Source: JANQQN01 sp964519665 (GTDB lineage Bacteria > Myxococcota > Kuafuiibacteriia > Kuafuiibacteriales > Kuafuiibacteriaceae). From it: DNA of 64,000 bases. The position numbers and the translations under genes are program-made. The notes under the pieces are model-generated. The model saw only the letters and a list, made by a program, of their open reading frames with translations, had not been told where the DNA came from and did no database searches. Below, one piece after another: positions 44,127-52,565 of the stretch (within the stretch, counting starts at the first letter, position 1; each line of letters starts with the position of its first letter). The DNA lies in NCBI GenBank assembly GCA_964519665.1, contig CAZFIV010000022.1, positions 16,745 to 80,744 of the forward strand, written 5' to 3'.

Positions 44127-45733
44127 GGTGGCTGCTCATCCTGCTGGCGGCGGTGGGGGTGATGACCGCGTTGACGCGTTCGGCGAACGGCGGCGGCTCG
44201 CGTCGCTTCGCCTTGTTGATCGGCAACAACGTTGGAGAACCTCCGGCCGAGAACCTGAGATATGCCGAAGATGACGCGCGCAAGGTCGCGGCGGTGCTGA
44301 TCGAGTTGGGTGGTTACCGCCCCGACGACATCTTCGTGCTGACCGGTCGCACGACCGACGACGTTCGCCGGGCGCTGAGCGAGCTCGAAGCCCGGCTTCG
44401 GCAAGCCAAGCGCGAACAGCACCACGCCACCCTATTCGTTTATTACTCGGGCCATGCTCGGTCCGGCGAGCTGTGGTTGACCGGCACCCGCCTGCCCCTT
44501 CGCGAGCTCCGGCAACGCCTGAACCGCTCCGCCGCCGACGTTCGGATCGGCGTGGTCGATGCGTGCGAGGCGGGCGCGCTCACCCGCCTCAAAGGCGGGC
44601 GGCGGGGACCGTCTTTTCTGTTCGAGCCCGACGACCGAGCGCCGGCGCGCGGCCTGATCCTGATCAGCTCCAGCTCGGCCGACGAGGCCAGCCAAGAATC
44701 GGACGAGCTCGGCGGTTCCTTCTTCACGCACTACCTGACCAGCGGCCTCCGAGGCGACGCCGACGACTCGGGCGAAGGACGGGTGACCCTCGGCGAAGTC
44801 TACGCGTATGCCTACCATCGAACCGTGGAGATCACGGCCGGAACCCGGTCGGGCCCGCAACACCCGACCTACCGGTTCGACCTCGAGGGGCAGGCCGACG
44901 TGGTGCTGACCGACGTATCGCAGGGCCGGTCGGGGCTCGTGTTTCCGGCCCCGCTCGCGGGCCGGTACATGCTGTTCGATACTCGCCGGGCCCGAGTGGC
45001 CGCCGAGATTGAAAAGGAAGTCGGTCAGTCTCGTCGGCTGGCCCTGCCCGCGGGCCGCTACGTGATCAAGAAGCGGCAGTCCGACCACCTGCTCACCGCC
45101 ACCTTCGAACTGGCGGACGGCGCCTTTCATTGGATCGACGAGTCGACGATGCGCAAGGTGGCCTTCGAAGACGATCCGATCAAGGGTCTGCGGCGGGCCG
45201 CCCGCTGGCACGACCGGCCCTTCGAGGTCGACCTCCGCGCGGTCGTCGTCGCCCAAGGCTTTCTGACGAGCTCCGCGCGGGACGAGCTCTTTCCGGCGCT
45301 ACCGCTGTTCGGCATCGGCATCGAGGTCGGACCGGTCCTCGGCGCGCAGGTGGGCGCCGAAGTCCTCTGGGGGCAAAGAAATGGAGCGCCGTTCCAACTC
45401 GATGACGTCACTCTTCGCCAAGACTTCTGGCAGCTCGAATCCGCGGTCCAGGTCACCTGGGGGGCTCGCTTTCGACAATTCTCCTTTCACGCTGGCCCTC
45501 GATTGGCCGGGCAATACATGCAGCGGCGGTTTCCGGTCGACAGCGCGCTTCGCGGCACGGTGCAGGACCACTTCGGTCTCAGTCCGGCTGTCGTCACGTC
45601 GGCCCGGTGGTACCCCTGGGAGAATGTGTCGCTCGGAGTGACCGGTCGCTTTGGCGTGCTGCTGTTCAGCGTCGACAACAATCAGGCGCTCCCGTTCGCT
45701 GAAGGCGGCGTGAGCATCGGAGTCATCCCATGA
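44123..45733 (+). CDS. Exported caspase-family (C14) protease with C-terminal beta-barrel-like domain
   Basis: The 536-residue protein has an N-terminal signal peptide (about 1-22). A caspase/metacaspase p20-like domain follows (about 27-250), with A-L-L-I-G-N-N, the catalytic His in V-Y-Y-S-G-H-A (His111) and catalytic Cys in V-V-D-A-C-E-A-G (Cys148), so it should be active. After a beta-rich middle (270-385, P-A-G-R-Y-V-I-K-K type) the last 150 residues alternate aromatic and polar residues (F-Q-L-E-S-A-V-Q-V-T-W-G-A-R-F, F-S-F-H-A-G-P-R-L) and look like outer-membrane barrel strands. Start overlaps the previous stop (ATGA) and its stop overlaps the lipoprotein start. Target proteins are unknown. 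Confidence 0.85.
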   Translation: MRWLLILLAAVGVMTALTRSANGGGSRRFALLIGNNVGEPPAENLRYAEDDARKVAAVLIELGGYRPDDIFVLTGRTTDDVRRALSELEARLRQAKREQHHATLFVYYSGHARSGELWLTGTRLPLRELRQRLNRSAADVRIGVVDACEAGALTRLKGGRRGPSFLFEPDDRAPARGLILISSSSADEASQESDELGGSFFTHYLTSGLRGDADDSGEGRVTLGEVYAYAYHRTVEITAGTRSGPQHPTYRFDLEGQADVVLTDVSQGRSGLVFPAPLAGRYMLFDTRRARVAAEIEKEVGQSRRLALPAGRYVIKKRQSDHLLTATFELADGAFHWIDESTMRKVAFEDDPIKGLRRAARWHDRPFEVDLRAVVVAQGFLTSSARDELFPALPLFGIGIEVGPVLGAQVGAEVLWGQRNGAPFQLDDVTLRQDFWQLESAVQVTWGARFRQFSFHAGPRLAGQYMQRRFPVDSALRGTVQDHFGLSPAVVTSARWYPWENVSLGVTGRFGVLLFSVDNNQALPFAEGGVSIGVIP

Positions 45734-46713
45734 TCCGAACCGCCCGAATCTTGGCCCTCCTGTGCGCCGCCACGGCCTGCCACGACCCCTACTCCAACGA
45801 AGACCTCGTCTTCCTGTACAACAGCGTGCCCGACGAGATCGAAGTCGCGGTTCCAACCGACGACGGCGTCACCGGCGTCAATGCGCCCGGAGCTTCCCCC
45901 TCCGCGGAAACCGCGCTGTTCTACCGGGAGACCTACCGAGCCGCGAATGACATCAACCAGGACGTGCTCTCTTTGGTGGCTCTGATCGACGACATCGTGG
46001 CCCAGCCCCCGACCGAGCGGAGGGATGACACCCGTGTCTGGGGGCCGATCCCCGACCGGGACGGAGTACAGCTGACCTTGATTGCCGACCGAATTCGGAC
46101 CTCGACCGTGCTGCAAGCGACCTCCACCAGCACCCCCGCGGCGGCCCCAGAGGCCTTCACCTACGTGATGCTCGCCATCGGTCCTCAGCAGTCGGAGCCC
46201 GTCGCGATCGTCAGCGGTCAACAGGTACCGGAGCCGTCGGGCGTGCAGGGGACCTTGGTCGTCGACGTCACCGCATCCCGAAGCGTCTATCCATCGCAGG
46301 TCGGTCAGGGTCAGGTCGTGGTGGGATACGACACTCGGTTCGGGCAGCTGACCCTCGAGCTCGCCCTCGGCGAGCTGTTCGAGGGGTTCCCTCCGACGGC
46401 GAGCTGGCGTCATACCCGAACCGGCGGCAACGCCGGGACTTTCCTGTACTTCATGTGGCAGAACTTCGATCCCACCACCCCCCATCCCGAGCTGTGGTCC
46501 GTCGCCGCCCGCTGGCGAGACGACGGGCAAGGACGGGCCGACGTCGCGATCACCAACGGTGACCTGGCCTTGCCGCTTTTCGTCGCCGAGTGCTGGGACT
46601 CGGCCTTTCGACGCACCTACCTGCTCTCCAACATTCCGGATCCCGCTTATTTTCCGGTCGGGACCGTCCAAGGCTGTGCGCCCGACCTGAGAGACGGGCA
46701 GTTTCCGGAGTAA
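45730..46713 (+). CDS. Putative lipoprotein, fourth gene of the caspase operon
   Basis: The 327-residue protein has a short signal with lipobox-like A-T-A-C (Cys17) followed by H-D-P-Y. The mature part is beta-rich, with no enzyme motif I recognise. It includes T-S-T-V-L-Q-A-T-S, several G-x-x-T-F/L strands, and a Trp-rich segment (F-L-Y-F-M-W-Q-N-F-D). ATGA overlap with the caspase gene indicates translational coupling, so it probably acts with that protein at the envelope. Confidence 0.8.
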   Translation: MIRTARILALLCAATACHDPYSNEDLVFLYNSVPDEIEVAVPTDDGVTGVNAPGASPSAETALFYRETYRAANDINQDVLSLVALIDDIVAQPPTERRDDTRVWGPIPDRDGVQLTLIADRIRTSTVLQATSTSTPAAAPEAFTYVMLAIGPQQSEPVAIVSGQQVPEPSGVQGTLVVDVTASRSVYPSQVGQGQVVVGYDTRFGQLTLELALGELFEGFPPTASWRHTRTGGNAGTFLYFMWQNFDPTTPHPELWSVAARWRDDGQGRADVAITNGDLALPLFVAECWDSAFRRTYLLSNIPDPAYFPVGTVQGCAPDLRDGQFPE

Positions 46714-46743
46714 CGGCTTCGAACCCCGCCCGGTACTGAGTGC

Positions 46744-47790
46744 ATGGAATTTCTGTCGCGAACGCGTGCCTGGATACCTTTTACCGGACTGCTCGTCGGG
46801 GCGGCGAGCGTCTTCGCCGCGAACGTGAGCTGCGCCCACGCCGAGTCCACCCCGCCGGAGCTGGGTGACGTGCGCTGGCACCGGGACTACGAAGCGGCTC
46901 GAAAAGCAAGCGCACGAACCGGTCGCCCGCTCCTGGTGTTGTTCGATGAAGTGCCCGGCTGCTCGACCTGTGTTCGGTACGGCCAAGCGGTGCTCACCCA
47001 TCCCCTGATCGTCGAGGCCGCCGAGACTCTGTTTGTCCCCGTCGCGGTGTACAACAACGTGCCTGGGCCTGACCGTCGGGTCCTCGAAAAGTACGGCGAG
47101 CCGACCTGGAACAACCCGGTCGTGCGGCTCGTGTCGGCCGACGAAGCCCCGCTCACTCCGCGTCTCTCGGGCCGTTATGACCAGGCCTCGCTGGTCCAGG
47201 CCATGCAGGCTGCTCTTCGCAAGGCCGGGCGGCCGGTGCCCGGCTATCTTCAGCTCCTGGCCGATGAGCTGTCCGGGGGCCGAACCGAGGTCGCGCTGTT
47301 CGCCATGCACTGTTTCTGGACCGGTCAAGCCTGCCTGGGCGACATCGACGGGGTACTCGGCACTCGAACCGGCTGGCGGTCGGGGCGCGAGATCGTGGAA
47401 GTGCGCTACGATCCGCGGCGCATCAAGCTGACCGACCTCCTCACGGCGGGGCGTCGCTGCGCCGACCAGGTCTACGTGCCCGCCGGTGAGGTCGCCGTCG
47501 CGCGGACGATCTTCGGGGATCGGGTCGGTCGGGGGGTCAGCCTTCGGCCCTCCCCGAGCGACGACCTGTACCAGCTCACCCATTCGGCGTTCGCCCGGGT
47601 GCCGATGACCACGCTGCAGGCCCAGCGCGTCAACGCGGCGCTCGGCGCCGGCCGGGCGCCCTCGAAATGGTTGTCCCCTCGGCAGGTCGAGCTCGGAAGG
47701 GCCATTCAGCGCCGCCCCACTCGTGGTTGGCCCAGGCCCACCGGCGACCTCCGAACCGATATGCGCCGTCTAGCGGACGCTGCCTCTTGA
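46744..47790 (+). CDS. Thioredoxin-like protein fused to an MsrA-like domain
   Basis: The 348-residue protein has a signal peptide (about 1-33). A thioredoxin-fold domain follows (about 42-165), with the redox motif in D-E-V-P-G-C-S-T-C (Cys73, Cys76), which resembles the VPGUxxT thioredoxin-like (seleno)protein group in its Cys form (TGC codon, not TGA). Residues about 180-245 resemble peptide methionine sulfoxide reductase A: V-A-L-F-A-M-H-C-F-W (usual G-C-F-W), I-D-G-V-L-G-T-R-T-G-W and E-V-R-Y-D-P. The catalytic Cys190 is present but the preceding Gly is His, and later MsrA motifs are poorly conserved. It may repair or sense oxidised Met in the envelope; that is inference. Confidence 0.78.
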   Translation: MEFLSRTRAWIPFTGLLVGAASVFAANVSCAHAESTPPELGDVRWHRDYEAARKASARTGRPLLVLFDEVPGCSTCVRYGQAVLTHPLIVEAAETLFVPVAVYNNVPGPDRRVLEKYGEPTWNNPVVRLVSADEAPLTPRLSGRYDQASLVQAMQAALRKAGRPVPGYLQLLADELSGGRTEVALFAMHCFWTGQACLGDIDGVLGTRTGWRSGREIVEVRYDPRRIKLTDLLTAGRRCADQVYVPAGEVAVARTIFGDRVGRGVSLRPSPSDDLYQLTHSAFARVPMTTLQAQRVNAALGAGRAPSKWLSPRQVELGRAIQRRPTRGWPRPTGDLRTDMRRLADAAS

Positions 47791-47829
47791 ATCACGGTCA
47801 TCTTGGGCGCGGTGCGTTAAACTGCTCGC

Positions 47830-48426
47830 GTGTACTCCTCGCGCTTCGAAGCCGCCCTCAACTTGGCGGGACTGAGACACGCCGGTCAGGTGCGCAAAGG
47901 CACCGGCGCGCCGTACCTCGTTCACCTGATGCACGTATCTTCGATCGTGGCCCGCGCCGGGCACGATGAGGACACCCAAATCGTAGCCCTGCTGCACGAC
48001 GTGCTCGAGGATACGACGTCCAACCGGGCCGAAGCCCAGACGGTCTCCGAACACATCAGCGCGACTTTTGGCGGCGCCGTCGCCGAATCCGTCGAGACCC
48101 TGACGGAGCCGAAGCGCGATGAAGACGGACAGCGCCTGCCCTGGCGTCTCAGAAAAGAGCATTACCTTCGGCAGCTCTCGGACGGCAGTTCGATGGCCCT
48201 CGCCGTCTCCGCCGCCGACAAACTCCACAACCTCGAGACCCTCGATGAAGAGCTCGCCTTGCAGGGGGAGAAAGTCTGGCAACGTTTTCGGGTGGGCCCC
48301 GACCAGACCTACTGGTTCTACAGTGCCGTTTTGACGGTGTTGGAGCACCAGCTCGGCGGCCCGATCGTTGACGCCCTGCGTCACAAGCTCGTATGGATGA
48401 GGTCGAGAGACCTTAGCTTGTCGTAG
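47830..48426 (+). CDS. HD-domain phosphohydrolase of the RelA/SpoT-hydrolase type
   Basis: The 198-residue protein resembles stand-alone ppGpp-hydrolase-like HD proteins. It has H-A-G-Q-V-R-K-G-T-G-A-P-Y-L-V-H-L-M-H-V near the start, V-A-L-L-H-D-V-L-E-D-T (the HD and following ED) and S-A-A-D-K-L-H-N-L, all metal-binding or substrate-site signatures of SpoT/MESH1 hydrolases. No synthetase, TGS or ACT domain follows. The start is GTG at 47830. A role in alarmone breakdown is plausible from the family, but other nucleotide substrates are possible. It stands alone between the thioredoxin-MsrA gene and the flavoprotein. Confidence 0.85.
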   Translation: MYSSRFEAALNLAGLRHAGQVRKGTGAPYLVHLMHVSSIVARAGHDEDTQIVALLHDVLEDTTSNRAEAQTVSEHISATFGGAVAESVETLTEPKRDEDGQRLPWRLRKEHYLRQLSDGSSMALAVSAADKLHNLETLDEELALQGEKVWQRFRVGPDQTYWFYSAVLTVLEHQLGGPIVDALRHKLVWMRSRDLSLS

Positions 48427-48486
48427 GGGTCACATTTCCCAGGCACGCGAAGTTTTCAGCGATTAACCTTTCTAGGGAGGCTGTGG

Positions 48487-49692
48487 GTGGTGACGAACGA
48501 TCCGATGGCGCGCGAAGTCCAGGGCCCACCCCGCCGGCGCTCCGTCGGCCGAGCGCCTGACTACGACGTCGTCGTTGTGGGGGCCGGTACAGCCGGGCTG
48601 GTCATCGCGCTCGCACTCGGACGGAAAGCAGGCTTGCGGGTCGCCGTCGTCGACCATCCGCCGGCGCTGCGCCTGGAGACGCAGGAGCAACTGTGCCCTC
48701 GTTCATGTCAGGTGCTCGAACGGCTCGAGGCATGGCGGGCGTTTTTGGTCGAGCACCACGTTCGCGCCATTGCGCGCAGAAGCGGCGGGGCGGCGGAGCG
48801 GGCCACGAACACCTACATCTACGATCCAGAGCAGATCGGATGGACGGTCGATCGCTTCTGGTTGAACGACCTGCTGCGCCGAGAAGTTCGTCGCCACGGC
48901 ATCATCGTCGAGCCGCAGCTGGTGCTCGTCGGCTTCGATGAAGCGCGCGGCCTCCTCGTTCAGCGCGATGACGGCGCGACCATCTACGTCACGAGCGCCT
49001 TCGTCGTCGACGCCAGCGGCTTGAATTCTTGCTATGCCCGCCTGCGCGGCGCCCACCGGCGGATCATCGATCCTCTCGTCGCGTCCACCGTGACCTTTCA
49101 ACGCCCTACGCCGCCCCCGGACTCGACCCCGACCGAGGCGTGGTCCCAAGGCTGGTGGTTCGTAGACCAACGGCCCCGCGGGCAGACCCTGGTCAGCTGC
49201 GTGACCGATCCCGAGGCCATCGATGCCTTGGGCCTGGCGTCCCTGAACCTGTGGTGGGCTCAGCTCGACCAAACCGACCGGGTTCGTCGCGACATCGCCG
49301 ACGCGTGGGCGTGCTCGACCCCGATCGTGCACGCCGCGAGCTGTGAGCGGCTCGACCGTTTCGCCGGACCGGATTGGCTCGCCGTCGACGACGCCGCGTT
49401 CGCCCTTCCTCCTTTGGGTCGACCTGGGGTGGCCCGAGCCATCATCGCCGGGGACCGGGCGGCGGCGACGGTGGGGGCGCACCTCGAGGGCCACCAGCAA
49501 GCCTTGGAACAGTACGCTCACGACTTGGAGGCCGAGTGCTCCAAGTACATCGCGACCCTCACCGAGTATTACGTTCACGAACGCGATCCGTGGTCGGAGA
49601 AGACTTTTTGGCGGCGCCGGCGCTCGTTGTTCGAGCCGCATTCATCCAAAGCCGACGTCGATGGCTTTGCGCCGCTGCGTCGATCAGGATGA
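48487..49692 (+). CDS. FAD-dependent oxidoreductase (halogenase/LodB-like flavoprotein)
   Basis: The 401-residue protein has a Rossmann FAD-binding motif V-V-V-V-G-A-G-T-A-G-L after about 25 basic residues. It also has a mid-sequence W-x-x-D-R-F-W-L-N-D-L-L-R segment, D-A-S-G-L-N, and a C-terminal L-A-V-D-D-A-A-F-A-L-P-P-L-G. This is the layout of the tryptophan-halogenase/LodB-like flavin monooxygenases. The halogenase W-x-W-x-I-P motif was not seen. The GTG at 48487 has AGGGAGG eight bases upstream. No substrate can be named. Its 3' end overlaps dtd on the opposite strand by 9 bp. Confidence 0.8.
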   Translation: MVTNDPMAREVQGPPRRRSVGRAPDYDVVVVGAGTAGLVIALALGRKAGLRVAVVDHPPALRLETQEQLCPRSCQVLERLEAWRAFLVEHHVRAIARRSGGAAERATNTYIYDPEQIGWTVDRFWLNDLLRREVRRHGIIVEPQLVLVGFDEARGLLVQRDDGATIYVTSAFVVDASGLNSCYARLRGAHRRIIDPLVASTVTFQRPTPPPDSTPTEAWSQGWWFVDQRPRGQTLVSCVTDPEAIDALGLASLNLWWAQLDQTDRVRRDIADAWACSTPIVHAASCERLDRFAGPDWLAVDDAAFALPPLGRPGVARAIIAGDRAAATVGAHLEGHQQALEQYAHDLEAECSKYIATLTEYYVHERDPWSEKTFWRRRRSLFEPHSSKADVDGFAPLRRSG

Positions 49693-50139
49693 CGACGCGG
49701 AACGCTCCAGCCAGAGGGTGACCGGCCCGTCGTTGAGCAAGGAAACTTTCATCTCAGCACCGAATCGGCCGGTAGGAACCGGCCGGCCCAGTCGCTCGGC
49801 GATCATCGAGGCAAACCGGTCACACGCCCGAGCCGCCATATCAGGAGGCCCCGCGTCGATGAAGCTCGGACGATTCCCCTTGCGAGCATCTCCGTACAGA
49901 GTGAACTGACTGACGACCAGACACTCGCCGCCGACGTCCGTGACCGACCGATTCATCTTGCCGTCGTCGTCCTCGAAGATTCGAAGCGCGACACACTTGT
50001 TCGCCATCCACGAGAGCTCGGCATCGGTATCGGTGCCATGAATGCCGACCAAGAGAAGAAGCCCCGGTCCGATCACGCCGACGGTCTCTTCGCCGACGCG
50101 AACCGATGCATGCTCGACGCGCTGGACCAATACTCTCAT
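49684..50139 (-). CDS. dtd: D-aminoacyl-tRNA deacylase
   Basis: Dtd removes D-amino acids and glycine mischarged on tRNA. The protein of about 151 residues begins M-R-V-L-V-Q-R-V and has V-V-S-Q-F-T-L-Y-G-D and L-L-N-D-G-P-V-T-L, the two active-site motifs (S-Q-F-T-L and N-x-G-P-V-T). Length is normal. The ATG at 50139 is chosen because it gives the family start; a longer open frame upstream overlaps the lytic transglycosylase gene. The start lies 2 bp after that gene's stop, so the two are probably co-transcribed. Confidence 0.95.
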   Translation of the reverse strand: MRVLVQRVEHASVRVGEETVGVIGPGLLLLVGIHGTDTDAELSWMANKCVALRIFEDDDGKMNRSVTDVGGECLVVSQFTLYGDARKGNRPSFIDAGPPDMAARACDRFASMIAERLGRPVPTGRFGAEMKVSLLNDGPVTLWLERSASSS

Positions 50140-50141
50140 CG

Positions 50142-52448
50142 TCACTCCGAGGTGACTTCGATGTAGGCTTGGTACTTGGCCTGGATGTGGGAGACATAAG
50201 CCACCGGCTCTTTGCCTCGACAGTACCCGTAGCGCGCCTTCTTGTAGTACTTGCGCTCGGACAGCAGCAGCATCGCTCGCTCGACGTTCTTGAACCATCG
50301 GTCCGGATCGAGGTCGAGCTGTCGGGCGAGTTCGCGAGCGTCGATGACGTGGCCCAGTCCCGCATTGTAGGCGGCCAGCGCGAATCGGACCCGCTGGCGG
50401 TAGGGCAACTTCGGATCGAATCTCCGTACCAGACGATCCATATACTTGATCCCGGCGTGGGTCCCGACTTCGGGGTCTTCGAGGTCGTAGAATCCCATCG
50501 AGGCGCCGGTGTTGGGCATCACCTGGAAAAGGCCCTGCGCCCCCACCCAGCTGCGCGCCTTGGGGTTAAAGCGGCTTTCGACGAACGACTGGGCGGCCAT
50601 CAACCGCCAGTCGAAGCCATACTGGCTCGCGTATTTCTTGATGATGCCGTCGTACGGCGAAATCTGACCCGTGCGCCCCAACCGCAGACGCCGGTAACGA
50701 CGGACCGTCCGCCCCGCGCTAAGGTACCGCCGCTTGAGGATGTTGTAACGTCGCCCTCGGTAGTTCTTCGCGATCCACTCATCGATGAACGCCTTCAGCT
50801 TGGGCGAGGTCGGGCGCATCGCGAACGCGATTTTCTTGCCCCCTTCGGGCTCGAAGCGGGGATCTCCATCGTAGTCGGCTGGCGCCTCGGTGAGCGCCGG
50901 CCCGGCCCGGACCCGAGTCCCGTACGCGAGCTCGACCCGAAGGATATGCTCGTCGGCGACGGTCAGCTCGAACTCCTTGCGGCCGACCGCTTCGATGATC
51001 TGCTCGGTCTCCATCTCTTCCGGGATCTCTTCGATCTTCACGTCGATGCCCTGCTCTTGGAGCTTGCGGAGGGTCCGCGCGTAGCTCGATGAGGCCCGGA
51101 CGTGAACCGTCTGGCCGGCCAAGTCTTCGATCGTCTTCGGGCGCTTCGACCGGCGATGGGCAACGATGACCTCGTCGGTGAACAAGTACGGCCTCGAGAA
51201 TAGGACGCGCCGCTTGCGGTCCTCGGTGGCGGTCATGGAGGCGGCGATCAGGTCGCCCCGCCCCTCGAGCAGCCAGGGGATGAGCTGGTCACGGGAAGGC
51301 ACCACCAGGACCTCGAGCCGAACGCCCAGTTCTTCGGCCAGCAACTCGGCCAGGTCGTACTCGAAGCCGAACTGCGCGCCTCGGTAAAGGAGATAGGTCA
51401 GCGCATTGTTCCGAGTGAGCACCCGGAGCACTCCGCGTTTCTTGATTCCGTCGAGGTCCGGCGTGTGGGTCTTGCGCGTGTGGGCCGTCAAGGCCCGTCC
51501 CTGCAAGAACCGGTTGATCGCATCGCGCAGCTTCCGGTTTCGCTTTCGTACCGCCCAAGCGATCTGCCGCCGCTCGGTCAAGGGAAACAAACGAACGAAG
51601 CCCGACGAGTACGTCTGCATCGCGTCGAGAAGATGGGCATCGGCAACGGTGAGCGGTCGGCGACCATCGGCGACCGATGCGACGATCTCATCGGTCGACT
51701 CGTGCTCCCCGACCGCCACGACCTCGACCTGGGGCCCGTTTCGGCGCCGAGTCAGCTGGGACAGGGTATCGGCATACGAAGAGCTCGCGCGGACGTGAAC
51801 TTCGCGACCATCGAGCTCTTCGACCGATTTTGGAAGGTCGTCGGCGCCTTCACGCCCGACCAAGTACTCGGCGGTGCCCAAGATCGACCGAGTGAAAGCA
51901 ACCTTGCGTTTGCGAGCCGAGGTCACGGTCAGCTGGGCCGCGATCAAGTCGCCGCGGCCTTCCCGCAGCTTGGGGATGAGGTCGGCAAACGAATCGACAC
52001 GGACGAACACCGCCTTGACGCCGAGCGACGCCGCGAAGTCCTCGGCCGCCGCGACGTCGTCGAAGGCGGGGAGACTGGCTCTCGGGAGATATTGCTCATG
52101 GTCCCCGTGGATGAGAATCCGAAGCTCCTGGCGCTGAAGGATGGTGCGAAGCCCGCCTCGGGATGGTTTGACTTCGTCGGGGGTCACGACCGTGCGCGGC
52201 ACTTCCGGCTCGGCTTCCGGCACGTCGGGCTCCGAAGCCTCATCCGCGGCCTGCGCCTCCATGGCGATGTCGAATGCGTCGTGATCGTTTATAGCCTCGG
52301 CGGGGAGGCTCGCCGCTTGGGTGGTCGTGGCGGTCGTGCTCGACGTGGACACCGTTTTCGTCGAGGCCCGAGGCTGGCCCGTCCCGCTTTGACAAGCGAT
52401 GAACAGCAGGCCTGCAAGAACCGACAGCACGCGTACAAAAGACGCCAT
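50142..52448 (-). CDS. MltF-like lytic transglycosylase with two solute-binding-type domains
   Basis: The protein of about 768 residues has a lipoprotein-like signal (L-A-G-L-L-F-I-A-C, Cys19) and a Thr/Ser/Glu-rich linker. Two tandem family-3 solute-binding domains follow (about 100-320 and 335-570): both contain G-R-G-D-L-I-A-A, K-R-x-V-x-F-(T/S)-R, and D-G-R-E/A-G-Q-V-H-V-R-A-S-S-S-Y-A. A C-terminal SLT domain (about 595-740) has the catalytic Glu in Q-S-F-V-E-S-R-F-N-P (Glu624), then G-L-F-Q-V-M-P-N-T-G and A-A-Y-N-A-G-L-G-H. Typical MltF (about 520) has one binding domain. The ATG at 52448 begins the signal peptide. It should act at the envelope on peptidoglycan, perhaps controlled by bound ligand. 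Confidence 0.9.
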   Translation of the reverse strand: MASFVRVLSVLAGLLFIACQSGTGQPRASTKTVSTSSTTATTTQAASLPAEAINDHDAFDIAMEAQAADEASEPDVPEAEPEVPRTVVTPDEVKPSRGGLRTILQRQELRILIHGDHEQYLPRASLPAFDDVAAAEDFAASLGVKAVFVRVDSFADLIPKLREGRGDLIAAQLTVTSARKRKVAFTRSILGTAEYLVGREGADDLPKSVEELDGREVHVRASSSYADTLSQLTRRRNGPQVEVVAVGEHESTDEIVASVADGRRPLTVADAHLLDAMQTYSSGFVRLFPLTERRQIAWAVRKRNRKLRDAINRFLQGRALTAHTRKTHTPDLDGIKKRGVLRVLTRNNALTYLLYRGAQFGFEYDLAELLAEELGVRLEVLVVPSRDQLIPWLLEGRGDLIAASMTATEDRKRRVLFSRPYLFTDEVIVAHRRSKRPKTIEDLAGQTVHVRASSSYARTLRKLQEQGIDVKIEEIPEEMETEQIIEAVGRKEFELTVADEHILRVELAYGTRVRAGPALTEAPADYDGDPRFEPEGGKKIAFAMRPTSPKLKAFIDEWIAKNYRGRRYNILKRRYLSAGRTVRRYRRLRLGRTGQISPYDGIIKKYASQYGFDWRLMAAQSFVESRFNPKARSWVGAQGLFQVMPNTGASMGFYDLEDPEVGTHAGIKYMDRLVRRFDPKLPYRQRVRFALAAYNAGLGHVIDARELARQLDLDPDRWFKNVERAMLLLSERKYYKKARYGYCRGKEPVAYVSHIQAKYQAYIEVTSE

Positions 52449-52565
52449 GAACCAGCGATATGGGGGACCAAGGCCAATCACAAGGGGCGAGTGCACGGTT
52501 GCCGCAACCCGCGACTTCGCTTCGACACCTCCCAGGTCTGTTGTCGCACCCTGGAACGCGAGCGG

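Noticed and set aside
46960..46980. Possible selenocysteine codon in the VPGxxxC thioredoxin motif.
   Set aside because: The codon is TGC (Cys), not TGA, so this is the cysteine form.
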